The notes under the pieces are model-generated. The model was not told the origin of the DNA. It saw only the letters and a program-made list of their open reading frames with translations, and did no database searches. Below are positions 7,734 to 14,944 of a stretch of 22,160 nt of DNA, piece by piece. Both the position numbers and the translations under genes were made by a program. Source of the DNA: Candidatus Micrarchaeaceae archaeon (GTDB lineage: Archaea; Micrarchaeota; Micrarchaeia; Micrarchaeales; Micrarchaeaceae); contig DAIDAQ010000069.1 in assembly GCA_027310535.1 (NCBI GenBank), forward strand, positions 1 to 22,160, given 5' to 3'. The number at the start of each line of letters is the position of its first letter. Position 1 is the stretch's first letter.

Positions 7734-9866
7734 TCACACAAGCTGCTCAAAAACCGACATGGCTACCTCTTTCCCAAGTGCCGCGATTACAGTATCTTTC
7801 CTCTCCTTTATATCCTTTGCTGTTTTTATTCCCCTATTGTAAAGCTGCCTCGCCCTCACCCTTCCTATCCCGCGTAGCCTTACAAGGTCAAGCAGCTCCT
7901 CCTTTATCCCGTACTTCAGCCTCGCGTTCATGTTTATTAGGTCATGGGTGCTGGTGTGAAGTATCTTTGCCAGCTCTATCGCAGAATAGGCCATCCACTC
8001 CGCGTTACTCAGCTTGTTGTAGATGAAGCCCGGGGTCGTGGAATATTTGCTGGTGAGCTTGTCCTCCCTTACTTCCTCCATCCAGTCGCGCAGCATCATC
8101 GCCGTGCTGTACGCACCCTCAGGGTCGTAAGTGTCATAAGGCTCTGCCCCGCAGCTTGGGGGCATGCCTGCCCTTCTGCCCATAAGTGCGTAGCCTGCGG
8201 CGGCTTCTTCACTCACCTTCAGGTATGGTCTCATTTCAAGCGTGTTGCAGAGCATGAAGAGATTGCCCAATAGATCTCTCCCCTCATTTAACGAGAGGAT
8301 CATCTGCCTTGCAGACAGTGGGTCGATATAGAGCTGGCTAACCCTCTCCCCAAGCCTCGTGCCAAGAAACACCCCGCTCTCTTCGTATATGAAGTTCCAT
8401 TCGGCCAGCTCCTTAAGCATGTAGCCTGCCCTCTCTTTTATATCTGACATGTTCCTGTACTGGTAGCCATAGAACGTCCTTGCAAGGAATGCGTCTATCG
8501 CCTGCTTTGTGTTCAGGAACCCCTCTGCAACGAATGCAAGGATGTGCGTGCGCAGTACAGGAGCTATCCCTATGCTCGAGTCGATGGGTTCTGGCTTTGC
8601 CCTGATATACCTCTTGAAGAGCAGTTCCATGCTCTCCTTTGAAGATGCGATGAGCAGCGCCCTCCCCTCCTTGTCGTACTTTGGCCTTCCGGCCCTCCCG
8701 AAGAGCTGTATCACCTCGTTTGCTCCTATTGCAGAGCTTCCGTAACCGTCGTACCTGTGTACGTCCTTGACGAGCACCGTGTGCGCCGGGATATTTATCC
8801 CCAGCCCCAGGGTTGTGGTTGAGCAGATAACTTTTATGAGATTGCCTTTGAATGCGCTCTCTATAAGAGCCCTTTGCTGGTTCATCAGACCTGCATGGTG
8901 GAAGGCTATGCCGCTCTTTATCGCATCCGAAAGTTTCCTGCACTGCTCTGTCGGCGGGTTGAGCACGCCAAAGATGCTGCTAGACAGCTTTGCGAGCCCA
9001 TCCCTTTCCTCGGGCGCAAGCGCGCCCAAGGTGTAGGGCTCCAACCTGACCGCTCCTGCCTCTGCATTCTTCCTCGAAGAATAGAAGATCAGCGCCTGCT
9101 TGCCCCTTTTGAGGGTGTCCTCAACTATCGACACCTCGGAGAGCCCGCTCTCCGAATCTAGCCGCTCGATGAGACAGCGGGCCTTCTTTGCCTGCATGCC
9201 GTCATCGCTGTCGTAATGCATCTTGTTACCGTAAACTACACCCTTCCTCAGCTTGACCGGCCTGTAGTCGCTCTCCACAAGCTCCGCGTCCATCCACCTT
9301 GCTATCTCGCCAGCGTTCCCCACCGTGGCGCTCAAGGCTATCATCTGCGCTCCAGCTATGCCCTTCAGCTTGGTGATGAGCAGCTCCAGTGTCGCCCCGC
9401 GCGACTGGTTCCCAAGCATGTGTATCTCGTCAAAGACCATACAGCCCACCTCGTTGACCCACCCTGCGTTGTGCCTTATCAAGCTGTCCAGCTTTTCCGT
9501 TGATACAAAGACCATCTCGTAAATGCTTAGCCACTGGTCGCCCGAATCAAGGTCACCTGTCGAGATCGCAGTTCTGATGAACGGATAGGAAGCGGTGAAC
9601 TCGGCATATTTCTCTGCCACTAGCGCCCTCATTGGCGCAATATAGATCGCCTTCCTCCTCCTGCCAATTATCGTATTTGCACACCCGATCTCAGCAACGA
9701 GCGTTTTCCCGCTTGCCGTAGGCGCTGCAACAACGATGTTTTTACCGTCAAAGAGTCCCTTTTTTATCGCGAGTTCCTGTGGTTCTGTGAAAGAGCTTAT
9801 CCCGCGCGCTGTAAGCGACTCGGTAATCTCATAAGGGATGCGGCCTCTTACATCACTGATGTCCAT
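7734..9866 (-). CDS. hel308: Hel308 (Ski2-like) ATP-dependent DNA helicase
   Basis: A 710-residue superfamily 2 helicase that unwinds lagging strands at stalled forks with 3' to 5' polarity. Motifs in order are FTEPQELAI (Q motif, about 26-34), APTASGKT at 48-55, APMRALVAEKY near 77-87, DEIH at 146-149, SATV at 179-182, ALIFYSSRK near 258-266, CSTTTLGLGINIP near 348-360 and QLFGRAGRPKYD at 387-398. The C-terminal ratchet domain is followed by a helix-hairpin-helix-type segment (RLRGIGRVRARQLYNRGI, about 655-675), as in known Hel308 proteins. Length matches the family. It sits in a leftward operon, 51 bases after an OB-fold gene and just ahead of a histone gene, suggesting coordinated replication and repair functions. 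ATG 9866 is chosen from the conserved N-terminus. Confidence 0.95.
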   Translation of the reverse strand: MDISDVRGRIPYEITESLTARGISSFTEPQELAIKKGLFDGKNIVVAAPTASGKTLVAEIGCANTIIGRRRKAIYIAPMRALVAEKYAEFTASYPFIRTAISTGDLDSGDQWLSIYEMVFVSTEKLDSLIRHNAGWVNEVGCMVFDEIHMLGNQSRGATLELLITKLKGIAGAQMIALSATVGNAGEIARWMDAELVESDYRPVKLRKGVVYGNKMHYDSDDGMQAKKARCLIERLDSESGLSEVSIVEDTLKRGKQALIFYSSRKNAEAGAVRLEPYTLGALAPEERDGLAKLSSSIFGVLNPPTEQCRKLSDAIKSGIAFHHAGLMNQQRALIESAFKGNLIKVICSTTTLGLGINIPAHTVLVKDVHRYDGYGSSAIGANEVIQLFGRAGRPKYDKEGRALLIASSKESMELLFKRYIRAKPEPIDSSIGIAPVLRTHILAFVAEGFLNTKQAIDAFLARTFYGYQYRNMSDIKERAGYMLKELAEWNFIYEESGVFLGTRLGERVSQLYIDPLSARQMILSLNEGRDLLGNLFMLCNTLEMRPYLKVSEEAAAGYALMGRRAGMPPSCGAEPYDTYDPEGAYSTAMMLRDWMEEVREDKLTSKYSTTPGFIYNKLSNAEWMAYSAIELAKILHTSTHDLINMNARLKYGIKEELLDLVRLRGIGRVRARQLYNRGIKTAKDIKERKDTVIAALGKEVAMSVFEQLV

Positions 9867-9917
9867 GCCAAGGATTGGATGTTTAGGTTATTATAGCGTA
9901 GGTGGCCTATTTGGGGG

Positions 9918-10301
9918 TTATGCGCCGCCAAAGTCTTCGGCTTCAAGCACAAGCTCCTTGCCGGCAAGATGCTTCATTGTACCTTTTACAGTCACCAGCC
10001 TCCCTTCCTGTACAATCTCTGTTTTCCGCACGAAGTTCACAAATGCATCGGTGCCGTTCACCCTGCACAGCATCCCCTTCTCCTTATAATCGCCAGCGTC
10101 ATACCTTTCGGTAAGGTAAAAGTAGACCGTCGGCGTCGACGATATCATCAGGACATTGCTGATGTCCCTCACATAGCCTTTTACCAGTACCTTGCTGTCC
10201 AGCGGCACGCCGCTATCCCCTTCCAAGCGCCTGATTGCAGGTACATGGATCTCATATACAGGCTCTTTTTTCCCCTCTCTATCCATCTCCTTTACCGCCA
10301 T
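9918..10301 (-). CDS. Small OB-fold protein, probably nucleic-acid binding
   Basis: A 127-residue protein with the pattern of an OB barrel. VLVKGYVRDISN looks like strand 1, VYFYLTERYD and MLCRVNGTDAFVNF the middle strands, and LVTVKGTMKHLAGKELVLEAEDF the terminal strands. Similar single-OB proteins bind single-stranded DNA or act as RPA partners; nothing in the sequence proves which. It starts one base after the stop of the small basic gene upstream, so it is translationally coupled to it, and precedes hel308 by 51 bases. ATG 10301 is used; ATG 10286 is possible, because the first five residues are not conserved-looking. Together with the 10497-10949 product this forms a likely ssDNA-handling pair next to Hel308. 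Fold call is moderate, function inferred. Confidence 0.65.
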   Translation of the reverse strand: MAVKEMDREGKKEPVYEIHVPAIRRLEGDSGVPLDSKVLVKGYVRDISNVLMISSTPTVYFYLTERYDAGDYKEKGMLCRVNGTDAFVNFVRKTEIVQEGRLVTVKGTMKHLAGKELVLEAEDFGGA

Positions 10302-10302
10302 G

Positions 10303-10491
10303 TTATTGCCTTGTTAGCGTCCCTGATTCTTTCATAATGCTGCGGCCATTTACAGTTCGGATGGTAGCCATAAGTGGCCCGGCTTCAAAACCAGGCATGG
10401 CGCTGTTACCTTCTCCTGGATCATTCCCGTTGTAGACAGCAGAAACTGCATGGCTCTTTTTCCGCTCTGCCTTTTTGGCCTTTGCGTCCAT
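10303..10491 (-). CDS. Small basic hypothetical protein in the Hel308 operon
   Basis: A 62-residue open frame starting at ATG 10491, five bases after the upstream OB-like gene's stop and ending (TAA 10303-10305) one base before the next gene's ATG. The N-terminus is Lys/Arg-rich (MDAKAKKAERKKSH) and the rest is Gly/Asn/Ser-rich without hydrophobic core, so it is probably disordered. I do not recognise a family. The frame extends upstream to 10545, but that start lies inside the neighbouring gene. Support is mainly positional: it exactly fills the space between two genes of one operon. It could be a nucleic-acid-binding accessory peptide. Confidence 0.5.
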   Translation of the reverse strand: MDAKAKKAERKKSHAVSAVYNGNDPGEGNSAMPGFEAGPLMATIRTVNGRSIMKESGTLTRQ

Positions 10492-10496
10492 ACCAA

Positions 10497-10949
10497 TCAG
10501 CGGCGCAGCACATCGCGAATCGTTATGTTGTCGACATTTATGCACAGCATCGTGTGCGGAGGCCCTTTCACCGAACGGTTCTTCTTTGCCAGCCTTCCCG
10601 CGACCTCAACGGTTTCCCTTTCCCTTTCAGCCTTTTGAAGTGCCCTATAATGCCTGTATTTTAGTTGCCCATCCTGCATTTCAGAAGTTAAAAGCTTGCA
10701 GTGCACCTCTGCTTCAGCCCCGTAAAGCTTGAAAGCAACCCCATCGATCCTTCCTTTGGATAGGTTGAGGCTGACTTTGTGGACCAGCCCCTCGACCGCC
10801 ACTCCCATGCCCAAAGCCAAGTCTAAATTTTTGACCCATGGCATCTTAGCGTCTGCAGGCTCTGCAGTATTGCCGTCTATGATGCGCTGTAATGATGCAA
10901 GTTCCATGAACGTGGTTATTTTGATCTCGCTATTCTTGAAAGCCTCCAT
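10497..10949 (-). CDS. Hypothetical protein, likely OB-fold, first gene of the Hel308 operon
   Basis: A 150-residue protein. The central part (VAVEGLVHKVSLNL, then GVAFKLYGAEAEVHCKLL, then ETVEVAGRLAKKNR and MLCINVDNITIRDV) has the alternating strand pattern of an OB barrel, with a Lys/Arg/Glu-rich helix between strands 3 and 4. About 35 residues at the N-terminus appear helical. I cannot name the family with certainty. The start ATG 10949 is supported by GGTGAG six to eleven bases upstream and by a TATA box at 10996-11004. It leads the operon that also encodes a basic peptide, a second OB protein, Hel308 and histone. A role in single-strand DNA binding or fork processing is inferred from this context. 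Confidence 0.6.
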   Translation of the reverse strand: MEAFKNSEIKITTFMELASLQRIIDGNTAEPADAKMPWVKNLDLALGMGVAVEGLVHKVSLNLSKGRIDGVAFKLYGAEAEVHCKLLTSEMQDGQLKYRHYRALQKAERERETVEVAGRLAKKNRSVKGPPHTMLCINVDNITIRDVLRR

Positions 10950-10995
10950 GCCCTCACCTTGTCAGCCTCTTCATGATGGTTATTTGTCATCCAAG

Positions 10996-11004
10996 ATATA
11001 TAAA
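10996..11004 (-). promoter_or_regulatory. TATA box of the OB-Hel308-histone operon
   Basis: On the minus strand this reads TTTATATAT, about 47-55 bases before the ATG at 10949. It leaves a leader of roughly 20-25 bases that contains GGTGAG. Confidence 0.65.
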
Positions 11005-11082
11005 CTATTATGTTTCAAGTGATATCAGGACAAAACTCATCCCAACCCAGCATAAACAAGTTGTGCAGCGTTGCAATACAAT

Positions 11083-11246
11083 TTATTGCAGCTTTCTTCC
11101 TGCCCTCTTCCTCTGCCAGATCTTCCATCCGACCGCCCTCTCCTTTATCTCATCGGCGATCTTGGTGCTGTGTTTTGCGTCCCTGCCATCGAGTAGGCGC
11201 CAACGTCAGTACTGTCTTGCGCAATCAATTCGATAGGTTTGCTCAT
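11083..11246 (-). pseudogene. Possible frameshifted small gene between two operons
   Basis: ATG 11244-11246 opens a frame (MSKPIELIAQDSTDVGAYS...) that stops after about 33 codons. The overlapping frame reads as a convincing protein C-terminus to a TAA at 11083-11085, with charged amphipathic residues such as KIADEIKERAVGWKIW and a basic tail RKRAGRK. Joining the two through one frameshift near 11185-11200 gives a basic protein of about 50-55 residues. I recognise no family. It may be a decayed gene, a sequencing frameshift or chance. The rest of 10950-11285 holds only the TATA box at 10996-11004 and no other supportable gene. Confidence 0.3.
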
Positions 11247-11285
11247 GTATCCCTGTTAGTGGGGGAGGTGCCAAAAACCTTTGCA

Positions 11286-12650
11286 TCAGGATGCTGTCAC
11301 GTTTGTCTCCGCGCGTGCGCCACCTCTGCCCTGCACTACTATTCTATAGGCATCCCCTGCAACAGGAGCCAGTCTTATGTGCCCATTGGCGAAGACTACG
11401 GGCGCAGAGTAGTTGAACGTTGCCGACGAGCCAGAGGCAAGCGTGTAACCTATCCCGGTAAATGCTGCAGCTGCAAACGGCAGGACGAGCGTGCCGTCAG
11501 GCTCTATCCCAAATTCAAGCACCCTCATGGCCTTTGCTGTCAGCCCGAGCGGAAGAACGCGCATAAGCACAGAATTGACGCTCCCGTTCAAGTTCAGTCT
11601 GGCGCCACCGGTGAGCTCCAACCCTGTCCTTGAGCTCAGGTTGAGCAAGTAGCCGAGAGCTGTTGGGATGTGTCCGCGTCCGCTCACGAAAATCGGCGTG
11701 GCCTCTGTCCCGCTGCCGTCCGATGGCAGGGTTGCATTTGTTGATGCATTAAGGTTTGTGCTGGTGTTCAGGACGATGCCTGCAACCTGCGGCAATGCAG
11801 GCCTAGGTCTGGAATAGGCTGCAACCGATGCAGATACAGAGATGTCACCTTGCAGCAGTATGTGCTGCAGTGCTGCGCTCCGGTTGCCATTGTTTTTTAC
11901 CGTTACAGAGAAGTCTGTCGAGTTGTTGGCGACCTTGAGGGACGCCGAAGTTATCGTTATGTTAGGTCTTATGCGCTCAAGCTTTGCCTTTATCGTGCCG
12001 TTCAATTCAGTACGCGCGCCCACCCTGGCAGCGGTGCTCCCAACCAGTATGCCCCTGACTGATGGCACCATGATGAAATCGGTAACATTGCTTTCTGTAT
12101 AGACTGTAAGTATTGTGGGGGATATGTCAACCAGTGCCGTCTGGGCTGTGCTGTTTGCCTCTGCCGTGACATTTGCTGTTATAATAGGGTTCGGCACTGT
12201 GACATTGTATGTGGTGTTGCCGATCGTTATGATTGCGCCAACAACTTTGAACCTTATAGCGTACACCGTAGCGTTCGTCGCAATGGTTGCGTTTCCGATA
12301 ACTTGGCTGACATTGACTAGTGTGAGCAGGTCGAGCGCACCGCTTCCAGAACCGTTTACCCAAAGCGCGCCGCCGTTTGATGCAACATCTGCCTGCAATG
12401 AGCTGTACGAGATGATAAGCGCTTTCGTGCCGCTGGGCACAACAGGTGGGTCTGTTATGCTAAAGACAAGCTGGCTCCCGCCAGGCTTGCTGTAATTGTA
12501 GCTGTAGTAGCTTCCTGTCGTTGGTGCGCTTGTCTGGTAACGCGCGCCGCCCCCTCCCCTGTAAGTCAGATACAGCCCTGACGCGACTGCTGCAACGATG
12601 ATGACCCCTACTATCCCAACTGCTATTTTGCCTGCCCTTCCCATACCCAC
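11286..12650 (-). CDS. Secreted or surface-anchored protein rich in N-glycosylation sequons, DUF4382-like N-terminal domain
   Basis: A 454-residue protein with an N-terminal hydrophobic helix at about 8-29 (KIAVGIVGVIIVAAVASGLY) preceded by basic residues, acting as signal anchor or signal peptide. The segment after it (SSLQADVASNGG, then GALDLLTLVNVSQVIGNATI) resembles the DUF4382 pattern of extracellular beta-rich domains. About 20 Asn-X-Ser/Thr sequons are spread over the chain, expected targets of archaeal oligosaccharyltransferase AglB. Long stretches of alternating hydrophobic/Thr/Ser residues suggest stacked beta domains. No cysteine pair, catalytic motif or C-terminal sorting signal is seen. 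Start ATG 12650 has GGTGTGGGT directly upstream and a TATA element at 12678-12686. Probably an envelope or S-layer-associated protein; it could also mediate contact with a host cell if the organism is an episymbiont. Confidence 0.65.
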   Translation of the reverse strand: MGMGRAGKIAVGIVGVIIVAAVASGLYLTYRGGGGARYQTSAPTTGSYYSYNYSKPGGSQLVFSITDPPVVPSGTKALIISYSSLQADVASNGGALWVNGSGSGALDLLTLVNVSQVIGNATIATNATVYAIRFKVVGAIITIGNTTYNVTVPNPIITANVTAEANSTAQTALVDISPTILTVYTESNVTDFIMVPSVRGILVGSTAARVGARTELNGTIKAKLERIRPNITITSASLKVANNSTDFSVTVKNNGNRSAALQHILLQGDISVSASVAAYSRPRPALPQVAGIVLNTSTNLNASTNATLPSDGSGTEATPIFVSGRGHIPTALGYLLNLSSRTGLELTGGARLNLNGSVNSVLMRVLPLGLTAKAMRVLEFGIEPDGTLVLPFAAAAFTGIGYTLASGSSATFNYSAPVVFANGHIRLAPVAGDAYRIVVQGRGGARAETNVTAS

Positions 12651-12677
12651 ACCATAAAGATATTAGTTGAGCTGCGG

Positions 12678-12686
12678 CTATTTAAG
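12678..12686 (-). promoter_or_regulatory. TATA-like element for the sequon-rich surface protein
   Basis: CTTAAATAG on the minus strand lies 28-36 bases before the ATG at 12650, predicting a very short leader carrying GGTG. Confidence 0.5.
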
Positions 12687-12788
12687 CCTTACTAGACGTT
12701 TCGGAGGAGGTTCGGTTTTTGGCCTGGAAGGCAAAGGCAGGGAATCACCATGGTACTTCGTCAACCGTCAAATGTTGAACAAATATTA

Positions 12789-12796
12789 TTTATATC
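12789..12796 (+). promoter_or_regulatory. TATA box for the 12826 gene
   Basis: TTTATATC predicts transcription start near 12815-12820. This excludes the upstream extension of the open frame to 12667 from the protein. Confidence 0.6.
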
Positions 12797-12825
12797 TAAA
12801 AACTGATGTTAAATACATGCTAATA

Positions 12826-13362
12826 ATGAATCTAGACAGGGAGAAGGGTAATTCAATGGGCCAATTCCCTGGTGTTCTCGGCAGGATGAACACGGCGGAA
12901 CGGGTCGAGTTCTTCAAGGCATTTGCCGATGACAAGGACAATTTTGCCTCCCTTCCGGCAAAAACTAGCGCAGATTACAGGAACGCCGAGATAAACATGC
13001 TGAAGGGGATAACAGGGAGGCTGGCGGGTACAGATGCAGAATTGAAGACAGTGCAGGAATGTAACAGCATGCTGCTCTGTCTCAGGACGATGCTGAAGGT
13101 ATACCAGCTCTGGAGTATGGACGACCTCGTTGATGGGGTGAAAGCTGCCTTGCTTTCTGACAGGAAGGCAAGGGGCGACCATGAGCTGATGAAGGTAAAA
13201 AGGTTCATCGATTACTGCCAGAGAGGCTACAGTGATGCCGGTAAAAGGGAAAGCATCAGGGAAGGGCTCTCGCAAGATGAGGCAGCTGTCATGGAGCAGG
13301 AGAGGCTGCTCAGGTTTGCGAAGCGGATACTTAGGGATGCAGCCTACTCAAAAGGTGAATGA
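12826..13362 (+). CDS. Hypothetical helical, charged cytoplasmic protein
   Basis: A 178-residue protein without recognisable family. It has no signal peptide or membrane segment and is predicted almost entirely helical, with alternating charges (EKGNSMGQF..., MNTAERVEFFKAFADDKDNF, DLVDGVKAALLSDRKARGDHELMKVKRF). The TATA box at 12789-12796 puts the transcript start around 12817, so candidate starts are ATG 12817 (leaderless), ATG 12826 and ATG 12856. The last has AAGGGTAA ten bases upstream. I use 12826 as a compromise. Its stop (TGA 13360-13362) overlaps or abuts possible small frames that follow. It is probably transcribed separately from the 13601 gene, which has its own TATA box. Confidence 0.6.
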   Translation: MNLDREKGNSMGQFPGVLGRMNTAERVEFFKAFADDKDNFASLPAKTSADYRNAEINMLKGITGRLAGTDAELKTVQECNSMLLCLRTMLKVYQLWSMDDLVDGVKAALLSDRKARGDHELMKVKRFIDYCQRGYSDAGKRESIREGLSQDEAAVMEQERLLRFAKRILRDAAYSKGE

Positions 13363-13401
13363 GATTTGCTGAATGCCCGAACTTCTGCCGCACGGCTGAC
13401 A

Positions 13402-13581
13402 ATGCCATGTTTCAAACCTGTTCATCGCATACCATATGGAAGCCATGTGGATTGGTGGAAGAAGATACACATTGCCGTCGGCAGGCATGCCAACAAGATC
13501 CTCAACATCATAGTTACCGGAAACGATGGTGGAGGCTGGACAAAGCCCTTTGTAAGAAAAACATATATATTTTGGAAGTAG
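13402..13581 (+). CDS. Doubtful small ORF between 12826 and 13601 genes
   Basis: A 59-residue frame from ATG 13402 (or TTG 13366, directly behind the previous stop). It reads MPCFKPVHRI then GSHVDWWKKIHIAVGRHANK and ends in a basic aromatic tail. It looks more protein-like than the Cys/His-rich frame at 13359-13604 that overlaps it. Against it, no Shine-Dalgarno is obvious and its last codons overlap the TATA box of the next gene. May be a small gene, the remnant of one, or chance. Confidence 0.25.
   Translation: MPCFKPVHRIPYGSHVDWWKKIHIAVGRHANKILNIIVTGNDGGGWTKPFVRKTYIFWK
13561..13573 (+). promoter_or_regulatory. TATA box for the 13601 OB-like gene
   Basis: ACATATATATTTT lies 28-40 bases before ATG 13601, predicting a leaderless or nearly leaderless transcript. 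Confidence 0.6.
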
Positions 13582-13600
13582 AGATTTATGTAATGGTCAT

Positions 13601-13990
13601 ATGATGCCGACAAAGTTTAACAAAGGGGGAAACCGGCCTAGTGAAATGTCCGTAATGGAGCTGCTCAAGAAGGACATGGAGGAGCGCTACGATCTCATAG
13701 GGCGGGCCATAATGGTAACAGGTTATGTGCACCTGCCCACAATTAAGCTAGGCTACTTTTGGTTGGGTGAGCACAAAACAAAATTCACCCCACACGACAA
13801 CCCGCATACCAACGGTGGACTGAAAAAAGATTCGATCATGTGCAAGATAAGGCACGAGGTTGCAGGTAAGATTCCTGATTCGGAGAAGCTCCTTGGTGAG
13901 GGGGTTAAGGTCAGGGCGGCCTGCAGAATAACTGGCTTTATTGGCAGGGATCCGATACTGACTATTGAAAACTGCGAAGCAGCCGAATAG
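13601..13990 (+). CDS. Small OB-fold-like protein
   Basis: A 129-residue protein with a strand pattern like the two OB-like proteins of the Hel308 operon. IMVTGYVHLPTIKLGYFWL looks like strands 1-2, IMCKIRHEVAGKI a middle strand and helix, and VKVRAACRITGFIGRDPILTIENCEA the final strands. The VxGxV-type first strand and the terminal (L)TIENCEA are especially OB-like. The first 30 residues are charged and helical. ATG 13601 and 13604 are adjacent; ATG 13646 is a possible later start. A TATA box lies at 13561-13573. Nucleic-acid binding is inferred from the fold only. It precedes a signal-peptide protein by eight bases, an unexpected partner. Confidence 0.55.
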   Translation: MMPTKFNKGGNRPSEMSVMELLKKDMEERYDLIGRAIMVTGYVHLPTIKLGYFWLGEHKTKFTPHDNPHTNGGLKKDSIMCKIRHEVAGKIPDSEKLLGEGVKVRAACRITGFIGRDPILTIENCEAAE

Positions 13991-13998
13991 ATGGTAGA

Positions 13999-14589
13999 AT
14001 GGCGGAAAAGACAAAGGCTATCGGGGTATCAGAGAGGACAAAAACATGCAAAATGCTGGTCGTTGCCGGCATTGCATCGCTCGCGCTCGCGTTCCCAGGC
14101 AGCTCGACGGCACAGTATAAGACAGATGTGATGAAGGTTATCGTCACCGGAGAGGTTGTCAGCTTCGACAGGACTCACGAAGCGAGATACAGTGAGACGG
14201 TGGTTATAAAGGACGGTGCAAAAGACAGCATGCTTGCCACGACTCTTGTCAGGTATGAGCTTCCTGGAGCGCTCAATCCTGTCGAGGTAGAGTTGGAAAG
14301 CAAGATAGCTGCTTCAAACTCACTCCAAAGGATGATTCTGTCCGAAATGCAGGCAGACTCTAATTTCACGGTTTCGAGCGGCACTGTATACAAGTATGAT
14401 ATACCGTTCAAGAACAACGAAGGTTCCTATGAAAACAACATCTTGAAGACATCAGAAACCATGATACTTATAAAGCATCGTGCCCTGCCAGAGGAAAGCT
14501 ACAATAAGATCATCGGGTTCCTCATAGAGGAGGAGAAGAAGGAATCTCTTTCGGCCTTGCTCAGGTTGGAATGCAGGATTGCAAAGTAA
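13999..14589 (+). CDS. Hypothetical exported protein
   Basis: A 196-residue protein with a basic N-terminus and a hydrophobic segment at about 19-33 (MLVVAGIASLALAFPG) ending in SSTAQY, a plausible signal peptidase site. The remainder is a soluble beta-rich domain (VMKVIVTGEVVSFDR, MLATTLVRYELPG, VEVELESKIAAS) followed by an amphipathic helix with many Glu and Lys. One sequon (NFT) is seen. No family is recognised. ATG 13999 has GGTAGA directly before it and starts eight bases after the OB-like gene stop, so the two are in one transcript. A T-rich hairpin at 14719-14759 may end that transcript. Confidence 0.6.
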   Translation: MAEKTKAIGVSERTKTCKMLVVAGIASLALAFPGSSTAQYKTDVMKVIVTGEVVSFDRTHEARYSETVVIKDGAKDSMLATTLVRYELPGALNPVEVELESKIAASNSLQRMILSEMQADSNFTVSSGTVYKYDIPFKNNEGSYENNILKTSETMILIKHRALPEESYNKIIGFLIEEEKKESLSALLRLECRIAK

Positions 14590-14601
14590 GAGGTAGGTTC
14601 A

Positions 14602-14730
14602 TTGGGGTTTGCCGAGGGCGAGGCAGAGGAGCTTGCACGGTAGGTGCTAAGGAGCTTTGAAAGGTATACAAATGTGATAAAAGAAGTGCCGATCACCCTG
14701 TTTGTGCTGTTGTATTATGGAGGGGGGTGA
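14602..14730 (+). pseudogene. Small reading frame interrupted by one in-frame TAG
   Basis: Directly after the 13999 gene, GGTAGG precedes a TTG at 14602. It opens GFAEGEAEELAR, meets TAG at 14641-14643, and continues in the same frame as a plausible protein (VLRSFERYTNVIKEVPITLF) to TGA at 14728-14730. Read through, it encodes about 42 residues: an acidic helix, then a hydrophobic end. Most simply a decayed small gene or fragment. Programmed TAG decoding is possible but nothing else supports it. Confidence 0.35.
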
Positions 14731-14759
14731 GCACCGCCCGCCTCCACTGCATCTTTTTT
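14719..14759 (+). terminator. Hairpin followed by T-run
   Basis: GGAGG (14719-14723) pairs with CCTCC (14741-14745), extended by three G-C pairs across a one-base bulge. A run of six T follows at 14754-14759. It is placed to end transcription of the 13601-14730 unit. Confidence 0.45.
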
Positions 14760-14944
14760 AGTCTTCCAGAATTCGCTCACAGTAGTTCCTGATGCAAGAC
14801 AGGATGTTCCCTGAAAAGTTCATATGCACTCGAACCCTTCAGCATCTCTTCCCGGTGTTGCTTGAGTAATCTATGCATAATTTATGAACAAAATTACTAG
14901 GAGCAAATTAATGTTAGAATTTCCATGATATTGTTGGTGTTTGT

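Noticed and set aside
11010..11633. Plus-strand open frame of 207 codons
   Set aside because: Much of it is antisense to the sequon-rich surface protein. Composition is Cys/Arg/His-rich, as expected of a shadow frame.
13359..13604. Plus-strand frame of 81 codons overlapping the 12826 gene stop
   Set aside because: Cys/His/Gln-rich with no core, and it runs through the TATA box of the 13601 gene. The alternative frame at 13402 looks better and even that is weak.
14587..14643. TAG codons in neighbouring remnants as pyrrolysine recoding
   Set aside because: The adjacent phosphatase remnant has a frameshift and a deletion too, TAG ends other frames here normally, and no pyl gene is visible.
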